The position numbers and the translations under genes were made by a program. The notes below the pieces were generated by a model. The model worked only from the letters and a program-made list of their open reading frames with translations. It searched no databases and was not told where the DNA came from. From contig NZ_CP042437.1 of NCBI RefSeq assembly GCF_007971525.1, positions 1,364,001 through 1,428,000 of the forward strand: a DNA stretch of 64,000 nt. Reading direction: 5' to 3'. This document shows positions 1 to 7,365 of the stretch, piece by piece (position 1 is the stretch's first letter; every line of letters starts with the position of its first letter). Origin of the DNA: Mucilaginibacter ginsenosidivorax (GTDB taxonomy: Bacteria; Bacteroidota; Bacteroidia; Sphingobacteriales; Sphingobacteriaceae).

Positions 1-2
1 GC

Positions 3-497
3 CCGGTTATGCTAAGTGTTATTATGTTTATTGATGGCATTTGGGGCACCTTTATCCACATTGGCGAAAATGCCATGAAAGATGCCCGCCTGGGTTTCCT
101 GAACAATATTATCCTTACGCCATCGCACCACCGGGTGCACCACGCCCGCAACGTAACCTATATGGATACCAACTTTTGCAACCTGCTCCCCATCTGGGAC
201 CGTGTTTTTGGTACCTACCAAAACGAAGACCGCAACATCCCCATAGAATATGGCATTAGCCGCCCCATGATCAAAAACAGTTTCCTGGATGCTTACTTTG
301 GCGAAATAGTGGCTTTAGCCAAAGATGTGTACAAAGCCCCCGGTATCAAAAACAAATTCCTGTACATTGTAATGCCCCCCGGCTGGAGCCATACCGGCGA
401 TCATAAAATGACCACCGTTGTAAAGAAAAAATATTTTGAGGAGCTGGAGAAGCAGAAGGTTGGAGAGAAGCAAAAGGAAGAAAGTGTATTAATGTAA
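3..497 (+). CDS. Sterol desaturase / fatty acid hydroxylase family protein (3' part)
   Basis: The reading frame is open back to the left edge of the window, so this is only the C-terminal part of the gene. The methionine at position 9 is probably internal. The histidine cluster HHRVHH, followed by ARN, is one of the iron-binding histidine boxes of integral-membrane fatty acid hydroxylases and sterol desaturases. It is preceded by a hydrophobic stretch and a WGTFIH segment typical of the family. The last 50 or so residues are charged and probably cytoplasmic. Family members hydroxylate or desaturate lipids with a di-iron centre in the membrane; the substrate here cannot be inferred. The gene is followed after 9 bases by a rho-independent terminator, so it is the last gene of its transcription unit. 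Confidence 0.85.
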   Translation, partial: PVMLSVIMFIDGIWGTFIHIGENAMKDARLGFLNNIILTPSHHRVHHARNVTYMDTNFCNLLPIWDRVFGTYQNEDRNIPIEYGISRPMIKNSFLDAYFGEIVALAKDVYKAPGIKNKFLYIVMPPGWSHTGDHKMTTVVKKKYFEELEKQKVGEKQKEESVLM

Positions 498-506
498 TAG
501 GGCGTA

Positions 507-540
507 ACCCCAACTGGTAGAAGTTGGGGTCGGGCTTTTT
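507..540 (+). terminator. Rho-independent terminator after the desaturase-family gene
   Basis: The arms ACCCCAACT (507-515) and AGTTGGGGT (522-530) form a perfect stem with a six-base loop, followed by a T-run at 536-540. It starts ten bases after the stop codon. Confidence 0.8.
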
Positions 541-620
541 GCTCATACTGCACAGGCCTTAACCACATTGGCCGGTATCCGCGCCAATCCCTTACGCATT
601 TGTTTGAATCAGAATTTTCA
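541..620. repeat. Dispersed repeat shared with 48257-48340
   Basis: This segment and 48257-48340 share, in the same order, GCTCATAC, GGCCTTA, CGGTATCCGC and TCCCTTACGC followed by TTTGT and TGAA. The copies differ by point changes and small gaps. Both copies then run into A/T-rich words of the GAATTTxxAGAATTT type. No coding potential is seen. It looks like a degraded dispersed intergenic repeat. Confidence 0.55.
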
Positions 621-654
621 GAATTTAAAAATGGACAGAATATATGCATGCGAA

Positions 655-687
655 AGACTTACGAAGTTTTAAAAACTTCGTAAGTCT
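655..687. repeat. Perfect 16-bp-arm palindrome
   Basis: AGACTTACGAAGTTTT (655-670) is followed directly by its reverse complement, ending at 687 with one extra central A. It can form a near loop-less hairpin. It is unlike the GTCAT-bounded elements that follow, and it lies between the convergent desaturase and ankyrin genes. Confidence 0.75.
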
Positions 688-702
688 GGAATTTTCAACA
701 CA

Positions 703-1279
703 TCATGGGTAGTGATAAAATTTGGCGAAACGCTGAAGAAGAAATGACGTCGTAAAAAGGGCTATCATGCTGAGTAGTAAAATCCACGGATTCTGAAGGG
801 GAAATAACATTCAAAAATAAAAGACTGTCATGCTGAGTGGTAAAATTTAGCGAAATTCTGAAAGAGGGAATGACAATTAAAAATAAACCACTGTCATCCT
901 GAGGAACGAAGGATCTATTCGCGAACTTTGTTGGCGGTTATGCATGGCGTACAATAGATCCTTCGCTATCGCTCAGGATGACAGAAAATGAAACTTGTCA
1001 TGGGTAGGAACGAAGCATCTATTCGCGAACTTTTCTATCGGTCATGCATAGCTGATAGATCCTTCGTACCTCAGGATGACAGGGAAATTGGATACGTCAT
1101 GGATAGCCTGTCGAAGCATAGCGGGCAAAGGCCTCTCGGCATAAGTCTTCGACAGGCTCAGACTGACAGGTCCTCACACATCGAAAACAAATATGCAATA
1201 GGTAAGCACGTACCAATCGCGAACTATGCAAATTGGCCATGCATGTGACGGGATTGCCGCGCTATCGCTCGCAATGACA
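703..1279. repeat. Cluster of at least seven GTCAT...ATGAC palindromic elements
   Basis: Three tandem-like units (703-748, 763-808, 826-874) share TCATGCTGAGTxGTAAAAT, a TCTGAA core, and end in AATGAC or a variant. Next come two copies of a longer hairpin (891-984 and 997-1082). Their arms are of the type GTCATCCTGAG, ACGAAGGATC and their complement. Then comes a different palindrome (1096-1169) with arms GCCTGTCGAAG and CTTCGACAGGC. Last is a degraded right half of a fourth type (about 1215-1279, GGGATTGC with CGCAATGAC). The short open frame at 988-1248 only translates these repeats. The block fills most of the 857-bp gap between two convergent genes. Confidence 0.8.
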
Positions 1280-1316
1280 TAATGTTTAATATTATCTCGC
1301 CCTAGCCCCCTCCATC

Positions 1317-1351
1317 ATGATTCTTGACTCTTAATTCTTGGCTCTACCTCT
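1317..1351. repeat. Word array of the GATTCTTGACTCTT type
   Basis: The words GATTCTTGACTCTT, AATTCTTGGCTCT and variants are strung together just after (on the minus strand) the ankyrin stop codon. The same words recur at 7324-7362, 57079-57110 and, reverse complemented, near 28448, 48147 and 55488. Confidence 0.6.
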
Positions 1352-1354
1352 CCC

Positions 1355-2002
1355 CTATTCCAATATCTCCGCAATCTCATCAAAACCTTTTTCGCGGGCC
1401 AGATCTGCGGGGAGTTTGCCGCCTTCCATGCGGGTATTAATTTCGGCGCCGTTTTCCAGTAATAGTATCAACAGCTCGGTGTTGCCGTTTTGGGCTGCCG
1501 AGTGCAGCGGAGTGGCGCCGGCCTGTTGTTTGATGTTGATAAGGGCCCCGTTTTCTATCAGCATCCTGGCTATTTGCGTATAGCTGCCCGCACACGCCGA
1601 ATGTAAGGGATACACATGGAAACCGTTGTTTGAAGGCCGGTTAACATCGGCCCCTTTTAGCACCAGGTAGCGGGCTACATCATAGTGGCCAAAATAGCAG
1701 GCCAGCCCAAGGGCGGTAAAACCATCATCGGCATAATCATCAAGCGAGTTGGGTTTGTCATAAACAAGGTTGGCTATCAAATCAAGCTTACCGGCAGCGG
1801 CGGCCTCAAACATGGTGAGCTCGCCGCTGTATTTTAACAATAGTTCGGTTACGCCTGGCTTTTTGTAATAGCATGACAACATCAGCGGCGAAACCCGCTG
1901 GCTGGTTAATGTTGTGGCCAGCTTAGGGTTTTGGGCAAGCAGCTGTGCCAGTCCGGTTAAATCGGCAGCAGCAATGTACTCTTCAACCTGTTCTATACTC
2001 AT
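1355..2002 (-). CDS. Ankyrin repeat protein
   Basis: A protein of about 215 residues built almost entirely of ankyrin repeats. The consensus pieces GFTALGLACYFGHYDVARYL, GADVN, YPLHSACAG, GATPLHSAAQNGNTELLILL and GAEIN are visible at about 33-residue spacing. I take the ATG at 2002; a GTG three codons upstream is possible. There is no signal peptide or membrane segment, so a cytoplasmic protein-protein interaction role is likely, but no partner is suggested by the context. The divergent neighbour is ftsK, with a 350-bp spacer. The gene ends four bases from a word array rather than at a classical terminator. Confidence 0.85.
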   Translation of the reverse strand: MSIEQVEEYIAAADLTGLAQLLAQNPKLATTLTSQRVSPLMLSCYYKKPGVTELLLKYSGELTMFEAAAAGKLDLIANLVYDKPNSLDDYADDGFTALGLACYFGHYDVARYLVLKGADVNRPSNNGFHVYPLHSACAGSYTQIARMLIENGALINIKQQAGATPLHSAAQNGNTELLILLLENGAEINTRMEGGKLPADLAREKGFDEIAEILE

Positions 2003-2323
2003 TATCTGCACATAAATAAAGGCAAAACCTACGCATTGAACGTAAAGCGCGCCATTGTTTCAATTATACTAAAAAAATAAAAATACGCCTAAATATTTGT
2101 TTAATCTGCTAACTTTATATTTCAACACTTAGTATTTTTTGGGTGGTTGATGAGGGTAATGTTAAGTCATAAGTACTTAATCGCAAGCCATAAGTTTGAT
2201 TGTCTTTTTCGACTCAGAACCTACGACTTGGGGCTAAAAACCCGCGATTAAACGCTTTTGACCTAACTGCAGATAAAAATTTATATGTTGTTTTTGCAAA
2301 GTTTACATAGGTGAAATTTTATG

Positions 2324-2331
2324 TAAGTTTG
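2324..2331 (+). promoter_or_regulatory. Bacteroidota -7 element for ftsK
   Basis: TAAGTTTG matches the TAnnTTTG consensus of the Bacteroidota housekeeping sigma factor and lies 23 bases before the ftsK ATG. No clear -33 TTG box is seen at the usual spacing. The rest of the 2003-2354 spacer is A/T-rich with no further feature I can name. Confidence 0.5.
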
Positions 2332-2354
2332 CAGTTAAAGGATGTTACATCAGG

Positions 2355-4928
2355 ATGCCGGTAAAAGCAAATCAGTTTAAATCAAATAGTTTTAAGGACG
2401 ATAATCAGCCACGCCAGCCAGGCGGCAAGGCCGAAAAAGAGAAGGAAGCCAAAAAACTGCTCCCTAAAATGCCCCGCTTTGACATGGAAAACGGGCGTGG
2501 CGTAAAAATAGCGGGCTTATTTTCGCTTTTGTTGGCCATCTATTTCCTTATCGCCTTTACATCGTACCTGTTTACCTGGCAGGAAGACCAAAGTTATATT
2601 TCATCAACCAATGGCGGCTGGCATAACCTGGCCACCGGCAAAACCGTGCAGGAAATTGCCGATACCGGTACGCCGCATATTGCCCAAAACTGGCTGGGTA
2701 AATTTGGCGCGCTGCTAAGCAACCAGTTTATTTATGAATGGTTCGGCGTAGCATCGTTCCTGTTTGTGTTTGTATTTTTTGTGTTGGGTTACCGCCTGCT
2801 GTTTAAAGTAAGGCTTTTTTCGCTTCCTAAAACAATCGCTTACTCTATTTTCAGTATTGTATTTGTATCAACAGCCATTGGCTATTTTCACGCGTTTATA
2901 ATAGATTACCCTCACTTTTTAGAGGGCGGCTTTGGCTACTGGAGCAACCGGTTGCTTGATGCTCAGATAGGGCCTGCAGGTACCGGCGGCCTGCTTGTAT
3001 TTGCTGCGCTTACCGTGCTGGTTATCGCTTATAACATCGATTTTAAAATACCTTCCCGCAAGGAAAAAAAGGTTACCCCGATAGCTGTCGAAGATATATC
3101 ACCAGAACCCGTTGAACTGATTGACGACGAAATTGACCTACCCGTTGAATGGCCCCGCGGCAACCGTGTAAAAGATATACCCCTAAGCCCGGTTAACGTT
3201 GTTAAACCCGAGCCTGTAAAACAGCAGCCGCTGGAGCAAACACCGGTTTATCATGAGCCTATTGTGCTTACACCTACCAGTACCGCAAAAGCGGACCCCG
3301 AGGACGAAACCGAAATACCCCTTACTATCGACGTTAACCGCCCTTTGCCCGAATTAAGTGTTGAAAAAGCCGACGATTTAAAAGCGCAGGAACTGGTAAA
3401 CCAATTTGGCATTTATGACCATCGGCTTGACCTTGCCACCTACAAATTTCCGCACCTTGATTTGCTGGAAAACCATGGTTCAAACAAAATTTCGGTAAAT
3501 GCCGAAGAGCTGGAAGCCAACAAAAACAAAATTGTTGAAACGCTGAACCATTATAACATCGAGATTGATAAAATAAAAGCCACCATTGGCCCAACGGTTA
3601 CCTTATACGAAATTATACCTGCACCAGGTGTCCGCATCTCCAAAATCAAAAACCTGGAAGATGATATCGCCCTGAGCCTGGCCGCCTTGGGTATCCGTAT
3701 CATCGCGCCTATGCCTGGCAAGGGAACTATTGGTATCGAGGTGCCTAATCAACACCCCGAAATGGTATCGATGCGGTCGATCCTGATGACCGAGAAGTTT
3801 CAGAACACCACGATGGATTTGCCTATTGCTTTGGGTAAAACCATATCAAACGAGGTTTTTATAGCCGATTTGGCCAAAATGCCCCACTTACTGGTTGCTG
3901 GTGCTACCGGCCAGGGTAAATCGGTTGGTATAAATGCCATATTGGTTTCTTTGCTATTTAAAAAACACCCCGCCGAACTGAAATTTGTACTGGTTGACCC
4001 TAAGAAGGTGGAACTTACACTTTTCCGTAAGATAGAAAGGCACTTTTTGGCCAAGCTACCCGATGAGGCCGATGCCATTATTACCGATACCAAAAAAGTG
4101 GTAAATACCCTTAACTCGCTTTGTATCGAGATGGACCAGCGTTATGATTTGCTGAAGGATGCGCAGGTACGTAACCTGAAAGAGTATAACGCAAAATATG
4201 TTAACCGTAAAATAAGCAACCCCGAAAAACACCGTTACCTGCCATTTATAGTGCTGGTAATTGATGAATTTGCCGATTTGATGATGACAGCCGGTAAAGA
4301 GGTAGAAGTACCTATAGCCCGTATTGCCCAGCTGGCCCGTGCCGTGGGGATACACCTGGTTATTGCAACGCAAAGGCCATCGGTAAATATTATTACGGGT
4401 ACTATTAAGGCCAACTTCCCATCCAGGCTGGCATTCAGGGTGCTATCTAAAATAGATTCGCGTACCATTTTGGATGCGGGCGGCGCCGATCAGCTGATTG
4501 GCCGCGGGGATATGTTATTTTCAACCGGCAGCGACCTTATCCGCTTACAGTGCGCCTTTGTGGATACACCAGAGGTTGAGGCCATATCTGATTTTATAGG
4601 TAACCAAAAGGGTTACCCTACCGCCCTGTTACTGCCGGAATACCTTGGCGAAGGCGAAACCAGCAGCCCTAAAGAGTACGACCCGGATGACCGCGACCCG
4701 ATGTTTGAAGAAGCAGCCCGTTTGATTGTATTGCACCAGCAGGGGTCAACATCGCTCATTCAGCGTAAAATGAAACTGGGCTACAACCGCGCCGGCCGGA
4801 TTATTGACCAGCTGGAAGCCGCCGGCATTGTGGGCGCCTTTGAAGGCAGCAAAGCCCGTGATGTACTGTACCCCGACGAATACAGCCTTGAACGATACCT
4901 GGAAACCCTTCAAAAAGGCAAAGATTAA
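2355..4928 (+). CDS. ftsK: DNA translocase FtsK/SpoIIIE family
   Basis: A protein of 857 residues with the full FtsK layout. It has four N-terminal membrane segments (about 52-75, 130-148, 161-183, 209-227) and a charged, proline-rich linker (about 235-340). The RecA-like motor has Walker A GATGQGKS at about 516-523 and Walker B VLVIDEFADLM at about 632-642. A C-terminal winged-helix gamma domain (about 780-845) contains SLIQRKMKLGYNRA. In known members it anchors at the division septum and pumps chromosome ends toward the dif site, with the gamma domain reading polar DNA motifs. The linker is short compared with enterobacterial FtsK, as is usual in Bacteroidota. lolA follows after 69 bases and may be co-transcribed. 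Confidence 0.97.
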   Translation: MPVKANQFKSNSFKDDNQPRQPGGKAEKEKEAKKLLPKMPRFDMENGRGVKIAGLFSLLLAIYFLIAFTSYLFTWQEDQSYISSTNGGWHNLATGKTVQEIADTGTPHIAQNWLGKFGALLSNQFIYEWFGVASFLFVFVFFVLGYRLLFKVRLFSLPKTIAYSIFSIVFVSTAIGYFHAFIIDYPHFLEGGFGYWSNRLLDAQIGPAGTGGLLVFAALTVLVIAYNIDFKIPSRKEKKVTPIAVEDISPEPVELIDDEIDLPVEWPRGNRVKDIPLSPVNVVKPEPVKQQPLEQTPVYHEPIVLTPTSTAKADPEDETEIPLTIDVNRPLPELSVEKADDLKAQELVNQFGIYDHRLDLATYKFPHLDLLENHGSNKISVNAEELEANKNKIVETLNHYNIEIDKIKATIGPTVTLYEIIPAPGVRISKIKNLEDDIALSLAALGIRIIAPMPGKGTIGIEVPNQHPEMVSMRSILMTEKFQNTTMDLPIALGKTISNEVFIADLAKMPHLLVAGATGQGKSVGINAILVSLLFKKHPAELKFVLVDPKKVELTLFRKIERHFLAKLPDEADAIITDTKKVVNTLNSLCIEMDQRYDLLKDAQVRNLKEYNAKYVNRKISNPEKHRYLPFIVLVIDEFADLMMTAGKEVEVPIARIAQLARAVGIHLVIATQRPSVNIITGTIKANFPSRLAFRVLSKIDSRTILDAGGADQLIGRGDMLFSTGSDLIRLQCAFVDTPEVEAISDFIGNQKGYPTALLLPEYLGEGETSSPKEYDPDDRDPMFEEAARLIVLHQQGSTSLIQRKMKLGYNRAGRIIDQLEAAGIVGAFEGSKARDVLYPDEYSLERYLETLQKGKD

Positions 4929-4997
4929 ACCAAATACAATAAATATGCTCCAAACCAATAACTATTAACATGAATAGTTGTTGATGATAAAACAAAC

Positions 4998-5675
4998 ATG
5001 AAAAAAACAATCTTATACACCCTGTTAGCGCTAACTATCTGCACCAATGCTTTTGCCCAGAAAGATGCCCAGGCTAAAGTGATTTTAAACCAGGTAAGCG
5101 CCAAATACAAATCATACGATCTTATTAAAGCCGATTTTTCTTTCACCCTTGATAACCAGCAGGCCGGCGTAAAAGAAACCCAGACAGGTACGCTGATATC
5201 AAAAGCGAAAGCCGGCAAATACAGGGTTACTTTATACAGCTCAGCATCGGCAAAGGATGTGGATAAAGAGATCATCAGCGATGGTAAAAGCCAGTGGACT
5301 TACCTTAAAAAAGACAAAGAAGTACAGGTAGGCGATGCAGGCAAAGGCGGTGATGGGTTAAGCAATCCTTCGCAGATTTTTACCATCTACGAAAAAGGCT
5401 ATAAATACCTTTACACCGGCGAACAAAAAATTGCCGGCAAAGCATACCAGGCTATCGACCTGACACCCGAAAACGAAAAAGCGAGCATTTTTAAAGTACG
5501 CCTATTGGTTGATAAAGCTAAAAAACAGATCTATAGCGCCCTTTTATTCGATAAAAACGGCAACAAATACAACTATGTTGTAAAAAGCTTTACCCCCAAC
5601 GCTCCTATTGCCGACAGTACATTTGGCTGGGACGCCAAAGCACACCCCGGCGTTGAAGTGGTTGACCTGAGGTAG
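4998..5675 (+). CDS. lolA: LolA-like outer-membrane lipoprotein carrier protein
   Basis: A protein of 225 residues with a clear signal peptide (MKKTILYTLLALTICTNAFA, cleaved before Q). The mature part has the LolA pattern: an early helix (VILNQVSAKYKSYDLIKADF), then a beta-rich half-barrel with SGKSQWTYLKKDKEV-like strands. It probably ferries lipoproteins across the periplasm from the LolCDE complex to the outer membrane. Placement after ftsK is common in Bacteroidota, in my recollection. The family is divergent, so the carrier role rests on fold and context more than on strong identity. A terminator follows 28 bases after the stop. Confidence 0.85.
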   Translation: MKKTILYTLLALTICTNAFAQKDAQAKVILNQVSAKYKSYDLIKADFSFTLDNQQAGVKETQTGTLISKAKAGKYRVTLYSSASAKDVDKEIISDGKSQWTYLKKDKEVQVGDAGKGGDGLSNPSQIFTIYEKGYKYLYTGEQKIAGKAYQAIDLTPENEKASIFKVRLLVDKAKKQIYSALLFDKNGNKYNYVVKSFTPNAPIADSTFGWDAKAHPGVEVVDLR

Positions 5676-5702
5676 GTTGCTTTGAGATATGAAACTATAT
5701 AA

Positions 5703-5735
5703 GAGCGGTGATTTTGGATCATCGCTTTTTTTGTT
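5703..5735 (+). terminator. Rho-independent terminator after lolA
   Basis: Arms AGCGGTGAT (5704-5712) and ATCATCGCT (5718-5726) pair with one G-T, followed by seven T. It ends the ftsK-lolA unit. Confidence 0.8.
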
Positions 5736-5811
5736 TTTAGGTATTCCGGTGTAGCGCGCTGCAAAAAAACGCTCATCCGGGAAGGCAATAGTCCTGCCCC
5801 GCATTTTTTCA

Positions 5812-6963
5812 TCAGGCCGTTTCCTGCTTCCATCGCTGTAGCACCCTATCCCTCAACCGCATTGTTGGTCTTTCAACCAGGTATCTCAACACCAAAGCAC
5901 CAACAATACAAGCGCAAAAACAACACAACATCATCAGGTTGCCATTTTTATCCAATCCGGCCTTCTCCAAAAGGGCCTGGGTAACGTGAATGATTAATTT
6001 ATGGCTAAGATATATGCCGTAAGAAAGGGTAGCAATTTGCGATGTTACTTTCGATTTGATATGATACAAAAAATTACCCGGGCATACTATTGCCGCTACT
6101 ATCAGCCCGTATCCTAATGCAATTAAAGGGTATCCCCAAATGGCGGTACTAAAGGCAGCCTGTGGTGTGCAAACAAAATAAGCCGCAATTAAAACCAGTA
6201 ACCCAGCCAACATCACCATGTTGGCATATTTATTTATTGCTGCTTTAAAGGCCGGGTAAAATGTATAAGCACCGGCTATACCTACCCCAACCAGCAAGCC
6301 ATCCAGCCGGTTTATAGTTGAATAGTAGATGTATTTATTAAAAAAAGCCCCGAAATGATCAGATGTTGACGCCGGTTCAACAAAGTGGTGCCAGTTGAAA
6401 TAACGGATAGCAAAACCTGCCAAAAACAAAGCGATGAGCAGGTATATAGCTTTCCGTCCTCCCTTAAAATAGCCAAACAACCAGAACATTAGTGGCAGCA
6501 CCAGGTAAAACTGTTCTTCTACACATAACGACCAGGAGTGGGTGAACGTACCTGTGTAACGATAATCTAAACCGAAATTAAATGTAAACGTCAGGTATTT
6601 CCAAAGCGGCGCCATTTGTTCGCGCTCGCGTAAAACCGGGAAAGCTGCATACAAGCCCAGTATTAACAGGTAAGGCGGAATGATCCTGAAAAAGCGCTTG
6701 GCAAAAAACTCCCGCATGGAAATCGCTTTCCCTTTTGCAACTGTACTAAAAAGCTGTCCCGCTATCAAAAAACCGCTTAAAACAAAAAACAGGTCTACAC
6801 CTGTCCACCCGAAACCACCCACTTTGTTCTCCCAGTCCGGGTGTGCAAAAATCTGGTAATGGAACAATAAAACATAGGTAATAGCCAACGCCCGCAAGTG
6901 ATCTAACCCTAACAGTTTGTGCTTACCTGATATATTTAACGGAATAGTTTCGGGAGATGACAT
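5812..6963 (-). CDS. Acyltransferase 3 family membrane protein
   Basis: A protein of 383 residues with about ten hydrophobic segments. It has the N-terminal signature GLDHLRALAITYVLLFHY, in which Arg and His are the conserved catalytic region of the acyltransferase 3 (OafA/NolL) family. The motifs GWTGVDLFFVLSGFLIAG and WSLCVEEQFYLVLPL are also typical; the latter is the usual ExxFY-type motif. Such enzymes O-acylate sugars of lipopolysaccharide, capsule or exopolysaccharide in the inner membrane. The acceptor cannot be read from the context, since the neighbours are not glycan genes. The C terminus is a short basic tail. A second, shorter member of the same family is at 59763-60728. Confidence 0.92.
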   Translation of the reverse strand: MSSPETIPLNISGKHKLLGLDHLRALAITYVLLFHYQIFAHPDWENKVGGFGWTGVDLFFVLSGFLIAGQLFSTVAKGKAISMREFFAKRFFRIIPPYLLILGLYAAFPVLREREQMAPLWKYLTFTFNFGLDYRYTGTFTHSWSLCVEEQFYLVLPLMFWLFGYFKGGRKAIYLLIALFLAGFAIRYFNWHHFVEPASTSDHFGAFFNKYIYYSTINRLDGLLVGVGIAGAYTFYPAFKAAINKYANMVMLAGLLVLIAAYFVCTPQAAFSTAIWGYPLIALGYGLIVAAIVCPGNFLYHIKSKVTSQIATLSYGIYLSHKLIIHVTQALLEKAGLDKNGNLMMLCCFCACIVGALVLRYLVERPTMRLRDRVLQRWKQETA

Positions 6964-7006
6964 TAGTGGGTTTTGTGTTTGAAAATACTTAAAAGATATG
7001 GGTTCG

Positions 7007-7288
7007 TGCGATTCCCTCCCAACGGGCTATTGTGTGTACACATCTTTTGGAAACTTATCAATAAATAGAAAAATGTCACTTCGAACGAACTGGGGCGGGC
7101 ATTGAGCGTTGGCGTGAGGAGAAACTATACTTTACGTCATGCTTGCAAACTTGCGTGGTGCGATGCAAATTGTATAAGATTTCTCTTTCGCGCTCCCGCA
7201 AAACCCCACGCATGCTCTATCGAAATGACAATTTTCTTTACTTATACAGATGTTTACACACTGCACCCTCCGTTGGGAAGGCATCGTA
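7007..7288. repeat. Nested inverted-repeat element (two palindromes, one inside the other)
   Basis: The outer arms 7007-7045 (TGCGATTCCCTCCCAACGGG onward, through TGTGTGTACACATCT) and 7248-7288 are imperfect reverse complements. They enclose a second long hairpin at 7075-7229, bounded by GTCACTTCGA and TCGAAATGAC, with inner blocks GAGGAGAAA and TTTCTCTTTCGC. The inner hairpin belongs to the same family as 25284-25413. It fills most of the 402-bp gap between the acyltransferase and VWA genes. The open frames across it are not convincing genes. Confidence 0.7.
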
Positions 7289-7323
7289 CAGCCACCTGCT
7301 TTTGGCTCCGGATTTTGTACCCT

Positions 7324-7362
7324 CTTGATTTCTTGACTCTTGATTCTTGACTCTTGATTCTT
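7324..7362. repeat. Word array GATTCTTGACTCTT beside the VWA gene stop
   Basis: Two and a half copies of TTGATTCTTGACTC-type words end four bases from the stop codon (minus strand) of the VWA gene. The same words occur at 1317-1351 and 57079-57110, also at gene 3' ends. Confidence 0.7.
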
Positions 7363-7365
7363 TCC

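Noticed and set aside
988..1248. 86-codon frame in the first spacer
   Set aside because: It reads only through the GTCAT-type repeats.
5544..5833. Minus-strand frames over the lolA 3' end
   Set aside because: They are antisense shadows crossing the lolA terminator.
7102..7350. 82-codon frame between the acyltransferase and VWA genes
   Set aside because: It lies across the nested inverted repeat and a word array; no conserved features.
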